DNA of 64,000 nt, taken from positions 682,001 to 746,000 of the forward strand of contig CALODP010000015.1 in NCBI GenBank assembly GCA_942492055.1, written 5' to 3'. The DNA is from CALODP01 sp942492055 (lineage in GTDB: Bacteria > Bacteroidota > Ignavibacteria > Ignavibacteriales > Melioribacteraceae). The translations under genes were made by a program, and so were the position numbers. Below are positions 27,989-37,268 of this stretch, in pieces; position 1 is the first letter of the stretch; each line of letters opens with the position of its first letter. The notes beneath the pieces were generated by a model, which saw only the letters and a list, made by a program, of their open reading frames with translations, searched no databases and had not been told where the DNA came from.

Positions 27989-28082
27989 TTGAAAGATTAA
28001 GAGAATATTCGATACGAAGGAGGCAAAAAGTTATTTTATTGCCGGAATTTTTAAAAGAATTTTGTTGAAAAGGAATGAGAAT

Positions 28083-28595
28083 ATGAATAATTTCTTTACG
28101 GTAGTAAAATGGTTTGTCCCGGTATTAATATTATTGACATCATGTAAAGCGCCGGAAAACAAAGAGATTGTCGTATACAAAAACGATGGGAAAGGGAAAA
28201 TAGAATTATACGATTCTCTTTTGGCAAAAAAGTACGGCGCCGATGAATTCGGAATGAAGAGATATGTAATGGCGTTTCTGAAGAAAGGTCCGAACAGAGA
28301 TCATGATTCGGAACGTAAAGCGGAATTACAAAAAGCTCATTTGCGAAATATAGATAGAATGGCGGAAGAGGGAAAACTTGTATTGGCAGGCCCTTTTCTT
28401 AATGACGGAGATATTCGAGGGATATATATATTTAACGTCCCGACGATAGAAGAGGCGAAAGAGCTAACGAATAGCGATCCGGCAATAAAAGCGGGAAGCC
28501 TTGTAATGGAACTGCGGGAATGGTACAGTTCCGCGGCGTTGGTGCCGATAAATGATATACATAAAAGATTAATGAAAAGAAAGGTATCGGAGTAA
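28083..28595 (+). CDS. YciI-related lipoprotein
   Basis: Length is 170 aa from ATG 28083 (aaggaatgag upstream); TTG 28062 would add seven residues. The N-terminus is a lipoprotein signal with lipobox LLTSC. The C-terminal ~95 residues are a YciI-like ferredoxin-fold domain: YVMAFLKKGPNR, the HLRNIDRMAEEGKLVLAGPF block, GIYIFNV, and an EAKELTNSDPAIKAG block. The conserved His and Asp of the fold are present. Members bind small ligands, but function is unknown. A surface-anchored YciI protein is uncommon outside Bacteroidota. Confidence 0.82.
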   Translation: MNNFFTVVKWFVPVLILLTSCKAPENKEIVVYKNDGKGKIELYDSLLAKKYGADEFGMKRYVMAFLKKGPNRDHDSERKAELQKAHLRNIDRMAEEGKLVLAGPFLNDGDIRGIYIFNVPTIEEAKELTNSDPAIKAGSLVMELREWYSSAALVPINDIHKRLMKRKVSE

Positions 28596-28703
28596 AGACA
28601 TATTTCCAGCTCCGGCTGTTTACAGATAGATAATATTCCTTCGCTATTTTAGAGAGTGGGTAGCGACGGAATCATTACCAATTCCATCTTACACTCCTAG
28701 TAT

Positions 28704-28758
28704 AAAAATGTGAGGGGCCGCGTTTCAAGATTATACTCTTTCCGCGGCCCCATTTTTA
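28704..28758. terminator. Strong bidirectional-looking terminator
   Basis: Perfect nine-pair GC stem ggggccgcg (28714-28722) with cgcggcccc (28743-28751), preceded by aaaaat and followed by atttttatt. It is a terminator for the YciI lipoprotein gene and could also act on the minus strand. Confidence 0.8.
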
Positions 28759-28849
28759 TTGGAGATAATTATTCTTTTCTTATTCCGAATTTCGGATAAT
28801 CACGGTGAAGGTCTCTCTGAAAAAGCGTATATTTGCGTCGGAAGAAAAG

Positions 28850-29815
28850 ATGAAATTACAAACCGAACATAACGAAAAGCCAAAGATAATATCGGTAAGC
28901 AGAAGAACCGATATTCCCGCCTATTATTCCGAATGGTTCAAAGAAAGATTAGAGAAGGGATATGCTTATTATGAAAATCCCATTTCGAAAAATCCCGTGT
29001 ATATAGATCTTTCTCCCGAGAAAGTAATAGCTTTTGTTTTCTGGACGAGAAATCCTTCCCCTTTGCTTAAACATCTCGATTACATCGACGCAAAGTATTC
29101 CGGAAGGCATTATATGCATTTCACCATAAACGGAATGCCGAAGGAGATAGAGAAAAGAAATCCGGATATTGAAAAGGCTCTGGAAGGGGGGGAATTTCTG
29201 GCGAAGAGATACGGAGCGGATTATATACAATGGAGATTCGACCCGATTATTTTTTCATCTCTGTATGACGAAAATTCGATCCTCAGGAAGTTCGAGTATC
29301 TGGCGGAAAGGATGAATGGCTTAACCAAGAGATGTTATTTCAGTTTCGCCGAATTCTATAAGAAGACGGAGAACAATCTTAAGAAACTTGCCGAAGAGAA
29401 GGGAATAGAATTTTATCAACCGACCGAAGGGAAAAAGAAAATATTCGCGAACACTTTGGCGGAAATAGCGGAAAAGAACGGGATGGAACTGTATGCATGT
29501 TCGCAACCGAATATTTCGGATGATATTAAGATAAAGGTTGCGCATTGCGTCGATTCGGAATTGATAAAGAGAATCAGTAATATCAATCTGACCGGGAAAA
29601 TAAATATGAAACCATCCCGCGAAGGATGCGGATGTTACGAAAGCTATGATATAGGATATTACGACAGTTGTCCTCACGGGTGTGTTTATTGTTATGCTAA
29701 CAGAGATCCGGAAATTGCGTTCGAGAATTGTAAGAAGTATCGTTCGGAAGGATTTCCTTATGATTCGTTCCCGGGAAAATTCAAAACAAGCGAGCAAAAA
29801 TCGTTATTCGATTAA
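28850..29815 (+). CDS. DUF1848 family iron-sulfur/radical-SAM-like protein
   Basis: Length is 321 aa from ATG 28850 (GGAAG seven bases upstream). The opening ISVSRRTDIPAYYSEWF, the FWTRNPSPLL block, and HYMHFTINGMP are typical of DUF1848. The C-terminus has REGCGCYESYDIGYYDSCPHGCVYCYAN, with a radical-SAM-type CxxxCxxC (Cys274, Cys278, Cys281). In ordinary radical SAM enzymes this motif sits near the N-terminus; its C-terminal location suggests a circularly permuted or divergent fold. Activity is unknown. It is isolated between two intergenic regions. Confidence 0.85.
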   Translation: MKLQTEHNEKPKIISVSRRTDIPAYYSEWFKERLEKGYAYYENPISKNPVYIDLSPEKVIAFVFWTRNPSPLLKHLDYIDAKYSGRHYMHFTINGMPKEIEKRNPDIEKALEGGEFLAKRYGADYIQWRFDPIIFSSLYDENSILRKFEYLAERMNGLTKRCYFSFAEFYKKTENNLKKLAEEKGIEFYQPTEGKKKIFANTLAEIAEKNGMELYACSQPNISDDIKIKVAHCVDSELIKRISNINLTGKINMKPSREGCGCYESYDIGYYDSCPHGCVYCYANRDPEIAFENCKKYRSEGFPYDSFPGKFKTSEQKSLFD

Positions 29816-30027
29816 GCCGCCATCAAAGCGATATTATGCGGAAACCCCGGATAATAGCGATCCTTAACCCAGAAAGTCAATAAAAAAAAATAAAAATCGG
29901 AATAGTTGTATAAGAGTACCGGGAAGGGATAAATTCGCAATGAGATATTAGGCGAATTTGTTTGGAGAAGTATATTCGTTCTGAGAGAGGAATTCCAAAA
30001 AAAGTTTAATAAATAGAAGGTGTTCTG

Positions 30028-31812
30028 ATGAGAAAAAGTTTGTTGTGCCTTACGGTATTATTAATCACCACATCTTTGTTCGCGCAAAAGTCGTGGATAA
30101 GAATTAACCAGTTAGGTTATCTGGAAGATGATATTAAGGTGGCAGTTTTCGGTAGTAAAGAGGGGAAAGAGGTAAAATCTTTCGAATTGATTGAAGCCGA
30201 AAGCGGGGAAAAAGTATGGAAAGGGAATCTGGTAAAAGCTTACGGATCGTATGCCAGTTTCGATAAAACCTATCGATTGGATTTTTCCGAATTCAAGAAG
30301 GAAGGAAAGTATTATATAGTAGCGGAAGGGATTAAATCTCCTTTGGTTATTATCAATAATAATGTATATGACGGAACAGCCGATTTTATTCTGAATTATA
30401 TGCGTCAGCAGAGATGCGGTTATAATCCTTATTTGAAAGATTCATGCCACACAAATGACGGTTTTATAGTTGATTGGGAAGGGAAAGATTCGGTACATAT
30501 CGATGTAACCGGCGGATGGCACGACGCGACCGATTATTTGCAATACCTTACTACTTCCGCAAACGCTACATATCAGATGTTATTCGCTTATAAGGAAAAT
30601 CCTTCCTCTTTCGGGGATGAGTATGATAAGGACGGGAATCCCGGAGCGAACGGAATACCTGATATATTGGATGAAGCGAAATGGGGCTTGGATTGGCTCG
30701 TAAAGATGAATCCGGAATACGGAGTGATGTTTAATCAGATTGCCGACGACAGAGATCACGCGGGATTCAGATTGCCAAACAAAGATTCTGTCTGCTATGG
30801 TAAGGGTTTCGAGAGACCTGTTTATTTTATAACAGGAGAAAGACAGGGATTGGCGCAATATAAGAACAGAACGACCGGAGTTTCCTCATCGGCGGGGAAA
30901 TACGCGTCGGCGTTTTCTTTGGGAGCCGATTTGATGAAAGATTATTATCCGGAATTTTCGGAAAAGATAAAGGTGAAATCGGAAGAGGCTTATAAATTCG
31001 CTAAGAGTGATTTGGGGAATACACAGACAGCGTGTAATGTTTCTCCTTATTTCTACGAAGAGGATAATTACGTAGATGATTTGGAATTGGCTGCCGCTCA
31101 GCTTTATGAAACGACCCAAAAAGCGGAGTACGGAAAAGAAGCTGCCTATTGGGGTGATGTTGAACCTGTAACTCCATGGATGGGGGCGGATTCGGCGCGA
31201 CATTATCAGTGGTATCCTTTCGTAAATTTAGGGCATTATCATCTCGCGAAATCGAATAATGAGTTGATAGCGAAGAAATTTGAAATGTTTATGAGACGTG
31301 GTTTGAAGAACGTTTCCGAAAGAGGGGAAGAGAATCCTTTCTTATTCGGCGTTCCATTTATTTGGTGCTCAAATAATCTTGTCGCGGCGATGATTACTCA
31401 AGCTCATTTGTATGAAAAAGTAACCGGGGACAAGAAATATAAAGAGATGGAAGCTGCTCTAAGGGATTGGTTGTTCGGATGTAATCCGTGGGGTACTTCT
31501 ATGATTGTAGAGCTTCCGAAACACGGGGATTATCCCGAAAGACCACATTCCTCTTTGTTAGTTAAAGAAGGATTTCAAACTACGGGTGGATTGGTAGACG
31601 GACCTGTTTACGGATCGATTTATAAGAAGCTTGCCGGATTAAGATTATTCGAAGAGGATGAATTTGCCGAGTTTCAATCTTATGTAGCTGTTTATCACGA
31701 TGACGAAGGGGATTATTCTACTAACGAACCGACGATGGACGGAACAGCCAGTTTATCTTATTACCTTTCGGCCAAGCAGAAGGAAGGAAAAAGCGCCAAC
31801 GAGAAAAAGTAG
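30028..31812 (+). CDS. Secreted GH9 family glycoside hydrolase
   Basis: Length is 594 aa with a clear signal peptide (residues 1-20, ending SLFAQ). Residues about 22-105 are the Ig-like CelD_N domain (IRINQLGYLEDDIKVAVF). The GH9 (alpha/alpha)6 barrel follows with the catalytic block IDVTGGWHDATDY (Asp159, Asp166) and the proton donor in STNEPTMDGTA near the C-terminus. GH9 contains endoglucanases but also exo-beta-glucosaminidases. Two genes of hexosamine metabolism follow, 15 and 12 bp apart, which favours glucosaminidase activity on chitosan- or glucosamine-containing oligosaccharides. That substrate is inferred from context. No CBM or T9SS tail is seen, so it may stay periplasmic. Confidence 0.85.
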   Translation: MRKSLLCLTVLLITTSLFAQKSWIRINQLGYLEDDIKVAVFGSKEGKEVKSFELIEAESGEKVWKGNLVKAYGSYASFDKTYRLDFSEFKKEGKYYIVAEGIKSPLVIINNNVYDGTADFILNYMRQQRCGYNPYLKDSCHTNDGFIVDWEGKDSVHIDVTGGWHDATDYLQYLTTSANATYQMLFAYKENPSSFGDEYDKDGNPGANGIPDILDEAKWGLDWLVKMNPEYGVMFNQIADDRDHAGFRLPNKDSVCYGKGFERPVYFITGERQGLAQYKNRTTGVSSSAGKYASAFSLGADLMKDYYPEFSEKIKVKSEEAYKFAKSDLGNTQTACNVSPYFYEEDNYVDDLELAAAQLYETTQKAEYGKEAAYWGDVEPVTPWMGADSARHYQWYPFVNLGHYHLAKSNNELIAKKFEMFMRRGLKNVSERGEENPFLFGVPFIWCSNNLVAAMITQAHLYEKVTGDKKYKEMEAALRDWLFGCNPWGTSMIVELPKHGDYPERPHSSLLVKEGFQTTGGLVDGPVYGSIYKKLAGLRLFEEDEFAEFQSYVAVYHDDEGDYSTNEPTMDGTASLSYYLSAKQKEGKSANEKK

Positions 31813-31827
31813 GCAGAGAAGAATATT

Positions 31828-33021
31828 ATGGCAGAAGTAAAAAAGAGAATAGAGTCTATAGATGTTTTCAGAGGATTGACAATTCTCGTAATGATTTTTG
31901 TAAATGATGTGGCGGGTGTGCGAAACATACCGGGATGGATGGAACATATGCCTGCCGACGCGGACGGGATGACTTTTGTAGATTTGGTTTTCCCGGCGTT
32001 TTTATTCATCGTAGGGATGTCTGTTCCTTTGGCGCTAGGGAAAAGGATTTCGAGAGGGGATAGTAAACTAAGTATTATTAAACATATCGCCTCAAGAACA
32101 TTCGCTTTGCTGGCACTCGGCTTTTTTATGGTAAATATCGGGGGATTAAATCCCGAGTTGACCGGAATGAGTAAGCCGGTTTGGACTCTTTTGATGTTTC
32201 TCGCAGCTATTCTCGCCTGGAATGTTTATCCGGATGATGGGAAAACGCTTTGGAAAGTATTAAAGGGAACCGGTTTCGGAATACTGATAATTCTGGCAGT
32301 GATATATAGAGGAGGAACCCCGGAAAATCCCATATGGATGGGGACTAAATGGTGGGGAATTCTCGGGCTAATAGGATGGGCCTATTTAACCGTAACAATG
32401 ATCTATCTCTTTACCAATGAGAATAAGGCGCTATTGACCGGAGCTTTGGCGTTTCTGGTATTTCTTTTTATCGGAGACAAAGCAGGTGCGTTGGATTTCT
32501 TGGGAGTAATAAAGCAGACATTATTAATCGGGCCACATATAGGGAGTCATTCGGTGTTAACTCTTTCCGGGGTGATAGTATCCTTAATATTTCTTAATAA
32601 GGATAAAGAAGTTACATCTCGCGCTAAGATTACGCAAACGCTCGGATTGGCTCTGTTTCTTTTTGTTATAGGATATATGTTGCGCCCCCTTTACGGAATA
32701 TCGAAAATATACGCTACACCTTCCTGGGCTTTATATAGCGCGGCAATTTGTACGGTGTTATATATATTAATATATTGGTTAATCGACGTCGCCGGAATTA
32801 AAGGATGGGCAAAGATATTGAAGCCTGCGGGGAGTAATCCTCTTTTAGCTTATATATTGCCTTCTATAATTTTGGCGGTATTCAGAATATTCGGTATTAC
32901 AATCTTATCCGATTATTTCGGGGAAGGGATAACGGGAATAATCCGATCGGTTCTATTCTCCTTTATAATAGTCGGGATAACAGATTTATTGACAAGGCTG
33001 AGGGTAAGATTGCAATTATAG
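31828..33021 (+). CDS. nagX: NagX-like multipass protein (DUF5009/COG4299, HGSNAT-related)
   Basis: Length is 397 aa with about ten hydrophobic helices. It opens with the family hallmark RIESIDVFRGLTILVMIFVNDVAG and a DLVFPAFLFIVGMSVPLAL block, shared with the eukaryotic lysosomal heparan-alpha-glucosaminide N-acetyltransferase and bacterial NagX. In chitin and GlcNAc regulons NagX is a predicted inner-membrane protein; HGSNAT homologues acetylate terminal glucosamine across a membrane with cytosolic acetyl-CoA. Here it sits between a periplasmic GH9 enzyme and NagA. Inference: it N-acetylates glucosamine released by GH9 before or during uptake. Confidence 0.82.
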   Translation: MAEVKKRIESIDVFRGLTILVMIFVNDVAGVRNIPGWMEHMPADADGMTFVDLVFPAFLFIVGMSVPLALGKRISRGDSKLSIIKHIASRTFALLALGFFMVNIGGLNPELTGMSKPVWTLLMFLAAILAWNVYPDDGKTLWKVLKGTGFGILIILAVIYRGGTPENPIWMGTKWWGILGLIGWAYLTVTMIYLFTNENKALLTGALAFLVFLFIGDKAGALDFLGVIKQTLLIGPHIGSHSVLTLSGVIVSLIFLNKDKEVTSRAKITQTLGLALFLFVIGYMLRPLYGISKIYATPSWALYSAAICTVLYILIYWLIDVAGIKGWAKILKPAGSNPLLAYILPSIILAVFRIFGITILSDYFGEGITGIIRSVLFSFIIVGITDLLTRLRVRLQL

Positions 33022-33033
33022 AAAGAGGAAGAG

Positions 33034-34176
33034 ATGAGAAAATTACTTATACGGAATTGCAGATTATTCGATTCGTACGAAAAGAATATTTTTCTCAATA
33101 TACTTATTGAGGATGGAAAGATAGCCGAGATATGTGAAGAGGATTTTGGGGAAACAATAGAAGAGATTGATGCCGGGGGAAGGATAGTAACCCCCGGTTT
33201 CATTGACATTCATATTCACGGCGCGGGAGGGAAAGATGTTTCCGACAACTCCCTTGAAGATCTAAAAATTATATCGAAAACACTCGCCAAACATGGCACA
33301 ACAACTTTTCTGGCCACAACATTTTTCAAAGAAAATAGCGATAACGCTCCTTTGCGATTACTGAGTGAAAACGTCGGTAAGGATTTGGGTGGCGCTGTTA
33401 TAGAAGGAATTCATCTGGAAGGTCCCTTTATCAATAAGATTAAGAGAGGGGGAATTCAGGAGGAATCAATTTCGGTTCCTTCGGATGAGATATTGGAAAG
33501 GGTAATGGAAGTTACCGGCGGGAAATTAAGAATGATGACAATTGCTCCGGAGCTTGAGGGGAGCGAAGAGATAATAGAAAAGCTTACGGCGAAAGGGATT
33601 ATCGCTTCATTCGGTCATTCTGACGGAGATTATAAGGATTGCAAGAGGGGAATTTCATTCGGGATTAATCATGCCACGCATCTTTTCAACGCGATGCGCC
33701 CGATAAATCATCGTAATCCAGGGCCGATTCCGGCAATATTCGAGGATGAAAATGTAACGGTTCAGATTATCGGAGACGGAAGACATGTGGATCCGGCGAT
33801 AGTAAATATGATATATCAAAATATCGGACCTAAAAGATGTGTTTGCATAACGGACGGGATACCTGGATTAGGGTTGCCGGACGGGATATATAATTGCAAC
33901 GGGCAAGAATACGAATCGAAGGACGGAGCTGCCCGATATCTGGACGGAACTTTGATCGGTACTACAATGCCTCTGCGGGAAATAGCGTATCGTTTTCAGC
34001 ATGCTACAAATTGCTCATTCAAAGAGGCGATTAAAACAGCGACCGAGAATCCGGCAAGGGTTTTGGGAATTGATGACAGAAAAGGGAAAATCAAAGTAGG
34101 TTACGACGCTGATATTGTGATATTAAATGAAGATCGATCCGTTAAGGCAACTATAATAGATGGCAAGAAAGTTTAA
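33034..34176 (+). CDS. nagA: N-acetylglucosamine-6-phosphate deacetylase
   Basis: Length is 380 aa. Converts GlcNAc-6-P to GlcN-6-P and acetate in the cytoplasm. Amidohydrolase signatures are complete: PGFIDIHIHGAGG metal site, the HGTTTFLATTF block, EGIHLEGPFIN (metal-binding Glu), SFGHSDG, NHATHLFNAMRP, and the catalytic CITDG. Twelve bp follow the nagX stop, so it is the last gene of the GH9-nagX-nagA unit. It converges on the minus-strand SIS gene, with a small hairpin between. Confidence 0.95.
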   Translation: MRKLLIRNCRLFDSYEKNIFLNILIEDGKIAEICEEDFGETIEEIDAGGRIVTPGFIDIHIHGAGGKDVSDNSLEDLKIISKTLAKHGTTTFLATTFFKENSDNAPLRLLSENVGKDLGGAVIEGIHLEGPFINKIKRGGIQEESISVPSDEILERVMEVTGGKLRMMTIAPELEGSEEIIEKLTAKGIIASFGHSDGDYKDCKRGISFGINHATHLFNAMRPINHRNPGPIPAIFEDENVTVQIIGDGRHVDPAIVNMIYQNIGPKRCVCITDGIPGLGLPDGIYNCNGQEYESKDGAARYLDGTLIGTTMPLREIAYRFQHATNCSFKEAIKTATENPARVLGIDDRKGKIKVGYDADIVILNEDRSVKATIIDGKKV

Positions 34177-34185
34177 TAGGGATGA

Positions 34186-34215
34186 AGCCGGGAAGGAGGC
34201 ATGCCAAACCCGGCT
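34186..34215. terminator. Hairpin between convergent nagA and SIS genes
   Basis: Seven-pair stem agccggg (34186-34192) with cccggct (34209-34215) in the 52-bp convergent gap. No T-run is present in either direction, so termination efficiency is doubtful. Confidence 0.45.
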
Positions 34216-34228
34216 CCAAATTGCTAAA

Positions 34229-34990
34229 TTATACCCCGGCAACCCTTTTTTTATATTCAGCTAAGGCATCTGATAGTCTTTCTTTAGCGGTAGTATCTCC
34301 CGGCACGTTATGTGATGGGTGGATATGAAGTTTAACCCCTCTTTCCACTAAGATTTCAGCAACAGTTGTAACGGTCATCCAAACGGCAGTTACAAATGCC
34401 ATTGTAGAGATAGGTCCGATTTTATCAACATGGTTTTTCAAATCGACCGAAGCATCCTGCAAAGGAGCACAAGTATCTACAACGAGATCAGCGAGTTCGA
34501 ACAATGTTTTACCGCATGAGTGAACGGTAGATTTTCCTTCCGCTTCGGCAGCAGAACCGAAAACGATAACTTTCATTCCGCGTTTCTTTGCTTCGAGAGC
34601 GATATCGATATTAACAGCGTTAACGCCGGTGTGGGAGAAAATCCACATACAATCTTTCGGATCGAAATTATATCCTTTCATCATTTCAACTCCGTATCCT
34701 TCAACTCTTTCAAGGAAAACGAATTGATGAACACCCATTTGTCCTGTAATATTAGTGAAGAAAGTCAAAGGTAATTCCACGATAGGGTGGAAACCAACGA
34801 AACCACCGATTCTAGGATACATCTCTTCGATAGGAAGAGTAGCGTGTCCGCAACCGAAAGTGTGGACCCAACGTCCGGCTTCAATTGAGTCGGCCATTGC
34901 TTCGGCGGCTTTTTTTATATTTTCCAACTGAGTTTCTTCGATATTACCCATAACTGTTCTGGCATTATTCAACCATTCTTTAGCTAACAT
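34229..34990 (-). CDS. SIS-domain sugar-phosphate protein (UPF0309/COG4821 type)
   Basis: Length is 253 aa from ATG 34990, with AGGAG five bases upstream; a TTG at 35017 would add nine residues. It has a single SIS fold: VHTFGCGHATLPIEEMYPR, the IFSHTGVNAVNIDIALEAKKRGMKVI phosphosugar-binding block, and STVHSCGKTLFELADLVVDT. SIS proteins bind or isomerise phosphosugars. No nagB-type GlcN-6-P deaminase is present, and this gene occupies its expected place beside nagA. It may supply an isomerase, deaminase or etherase step, but the family is uncharacterised. Last gene of the ROK-ROK-MFS-SIS operon. Confidence 0.82.
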   Translation of the reverse strand: MLAKEWLNNARTVMGNIEETQLENIKKAAEAMADSIEAGRWVHTFGCGHATLPIEEMYPRIGGFVGFHPIVELPLTFFTNITGQMGVHQFVFLERVEGYGVEMMKGYNFDPKDCMWIFSHTGVNAVNIDIALEAKKRGMKVIVFGSAAEAEGKSTVHSCGKTLFELADLVVDTCAPLQDASVDLKNHVDKIGPISTMAFVTAVWMTVTTVAEILVERGVKLHIHPSHNVPGDTTAKERLSDALAEYKKRVAGV

Positions 34991-35020
34991 ACTTTCTCCT
35001 GTTATATTTGTCTTCAATAA

Positions 35021-36178
35021 TTAGTTATTCGATTTACTATTATCTTTGATTGAAAAAGTGACTAAGATAATCATTAATAATAATATGCCCGCGAGAAGAA
35101 GAACCATATTGGAAATACCGGAAAGTTGTCCGATAATTCCCATCAGGTAGTTAATAATCATATTCCCGGTGAGGGCGATAAAGAGTACAATACTAAAGGC
35201 TGTTCCGGAAACATGCGCGAATTTGTCGCCGACATATCCCAAGACGACCGGAAATCCGGCAGATAATCCGATTCCCATTAGGAACAAGCCTATTCTATCG
35301 TAAAAGATCGCGTCGGAGAATTTACAAATAATACTTCCGGCCAACGCGAACAATAAGCATCCGATAAAGACGGATTTGGAAGAGAATTTCTTCAGAAGGA
35401 ATCCCAAAGCAATTCTCGCGAGAGTCAATCCGATAACGAAAACCGTAAGGGAGAGAAGGGCTGATTCGGTTGAAAGAGAGAACTTATCGATAAGATAAGT
35501 AGGAGTCCAGTTATTAACCAAACCCTCGACACCACTTTCGAAGAACAGAATCAACCCGAATAAAAGAATAAACGGTTCCTTGAGGAGTTTAAAACTCTCT
35601 TTAAGGGGGAAACCCTGCGGGTTTTTAGGGGAAGGGAATTTCACCGGTGTAAAGAAAAAAAGAGGGAAAATCACAGAGAGACCAACTCCGGCAAGAATTG
35701 ACTCTTGGGCGAAAGATTCCGACAAACCACCTAGAACCGCAGGCATCCCCAAGGCCCCGATTCCGAAAAAGACTCCGAGTAAAGACAAATTAGCGCTTTT
35801 CTCTCCGTCGGAGATATCAGCGACAAGGGCGTTGGTTCCACCATTTAGAACGCCGCCGCCGAATCCGATAAGGAAAATGCAGATTTGTATTACGAGAATC
35901 GAATCGGTAAAGGCAATACCTTCGAGACCTATAAGAATAAGAAAGGAACATACTATCAGTAAACTTTTATATCCGTATTTATCAACGATCGGCCCGAAAA
36001 TAACGGAGCCGAGTAAAATTCCCAAAGGAAGAATAGAAGTAAGAGTACCCGCGGCGATTTCATCCAGATTGAACTTCACCATAATTGATGGCAACAAAGA
36101 GCCGAGGGAAGTCATAACAATGCCGAATAAAAGCATCCCTAAACAAGCAGCAATAAAAACAAGATTTTTTTTGTACAT
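35021..36178 (-). CDS. MFS transporter, probable amino-sugar permease
   Basis: Length is 385 aa with 12 predicted membrane helices. MFS motif A occurs as GPIVDKYGYKSLLI after helix 2. It is closest in feel to the fucose/glucose-type sugar MFS group (GGVLNGGTNALVADIS). It lies between a ROK kinase gene (22 bp) and the SIS gene (30 bp), so uptake of GlcNAc or glucosamine followed by phosphorylation is the natural reading. Substrate is inferred from context only. Confidence 0.82.
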   Translation of the reverse strand: MYKKNLVFIAACLGMLLFGIVMTSLGSLLPSIMVKFNLDEIAAGTLTSILPLGILLGSVIFGPIVDKYGYKSLLIVCSFLILIGLEGIAFTDSILVIQICIFLIGFGGGVLNGGTNALVADISDGEKSANLSLLGVFFGIGALGMPAVLGGLSESFAQESILAGVGLSVIFPLFFFTPVKFPSPKNPQGFPLKESFKLLKEPFILLFGLILFFESGVEGLVNNWTPTYLIDKFSLSTESALLSLTVFVIGLTLARIALGFLLKKFSSKSVFIGCLLFALAGSIICKFSDAIFYDRIGLFLMGIGLSAGFPVVLGYVGDKFAHVSGTAFSIVLFIALTGNMIINYLMGIIGQLSGISNMVLLLAGILLLMIILVTFSIKDNSKSNN

Positions 36179-36200
36179 GAATGCTCCGAAGAATAAGATT

Positions 36201-37151
36201 TTATGAATTTTGTATAGCTAAGTAAGCGGCACCGATCAAACCGGAATCGCTACCGAGCGCTGATCCTTCCAGCTTAACTTGATTTATGGCAATCGGTTGT
36301 GCCCATTTTCTGGCTTCATAATAGATTTTATTCAGAAATTGGCAACCGGGGCCGAAAACACCGCCACCGAATATAATTTTTTCGGGGTTGAAGATACTTA
36401 CGAGATTAGCAACGCACATTCCCCAATATTCAATTGCCTGATTCAATACCTGAACCGCTATCGTATCGTTAAATTCATAAGCTTCGAATAAATCCTTAGC
36501 ACTTATCTCATGTATGTTTTTTTCTCTTAAAATTCCCGTATAATGATTGTTGTGAGTCAAAAGCTCGTGAGCTACTTTTGCCAGTCCGGCACCCGAAGCA
36601 TTGTATTCGTAGCATCCACATTGCACATATTTTTCCTCGAAGGGTTTGTTAAGTGCAAGCCAGCCTACGGCTCCGGCAATATCGTTGGAACCGCGCAAAA
36701 CAGTTCCGTTGATCATAATACCCGCGCCGATTCCGGTTCCGACCGCGAGAAAGATCGCGTCTTTACAGCCTTTGGCGTTTCCTAACCAGAATTCGCCGAG
36801 AATATAGCATGCTCTGTCACTATCTATAAATACCGGAATCTTGTTTTCGACAATCTCACTTAATTCCTTTTTAAGGGGATATTTCTCCCAACCGGGAATA
36901 TTCGGAGCCCATACAGTTCCATCGGAAGAATAACTGATTCCGGGGACTGATACTCCTATAGTTTTTATGTCGAGATTGTTTTCTTTGGAGTAAGCCAAAA
37001 GTTGTTTGGTATGCTCAATGATCATATTGCCAACTTCCGCACCTTCCTTCTTTTTAAGAGGGGAGATTATCAGGTTGAACATTTCTCCTTTAAGATTGAA
37101 AACGGCTGAGGCAAGTTTAGTACCTCCGAGATCATGCGCAATTACAAACAT
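36201..37151 (-). CDS. ROK family sugar kinase, probable N-acetylglucosamine kinase
   Basis: Length is 316 aa. ATP-phosphate motif DLGGTK (7-12), catalytic Asp112 in IDSDRACYILGE, and GTGIGAG are intact, so an active cytoplasmic kinase is expected. The standard zinc motif CxCGxxGCxE is reduced to QCGCYEYNASG (Cys178, Cys180). The sugar-contacting ExGH motif is replaced by AVGW, so the active site is atypical for glucokinase. In this locus it would phosphorylate the imported GlcNAc or GlcN for NagA and later steps. Downstream of a paralogue by 117 bp on the same strand. Confidence 0.8.
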   Translation of the reverse strand: MFVIAHDLGGTKLASAVFNLKGEMFNLIISPLKKKEGAEVGNMIIEHTKQLLAYSKENNLDIKTIGVSVPGISYSSDGTVWAPNIPGWEKYPLKKELSEIVENKIPVFIDSDRACYILGEFWLGNAKGCKDAIFLAVGTGIGAGIMINGTVLRGSNDIAGAVGWLALNKPFEEKYVQCGCYEYNASGAGLAKVAHELLTHNNHYTGILREKNIHEISAKDLFEAYEFNDTIAVQVLNQAIEYWGMCVANLVSIFNPEKIIFGGGVFGPGCQFLNKIYYEARKWAQPIAINQVKLEGSALGSDSGLIGAAYLAIQNS

Positions 37152-37268
37152 CCTTTGTCCTCGCTTGTTATTATAATGTGATGCGAATTTATAGAGAGGG
37201 AATTGAGAAAGCCAACACTAAACAAAAATTAAAAAAAATGTTGACTTTCTGCTGATAATATATTAAGG

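Noticed and set aside
30028..31812. Calling the GH9 enzyme a cellulase
   Set aside because: The fold allows it, but the neighbours are all hexosamine genes, so the specific substrate was left open.
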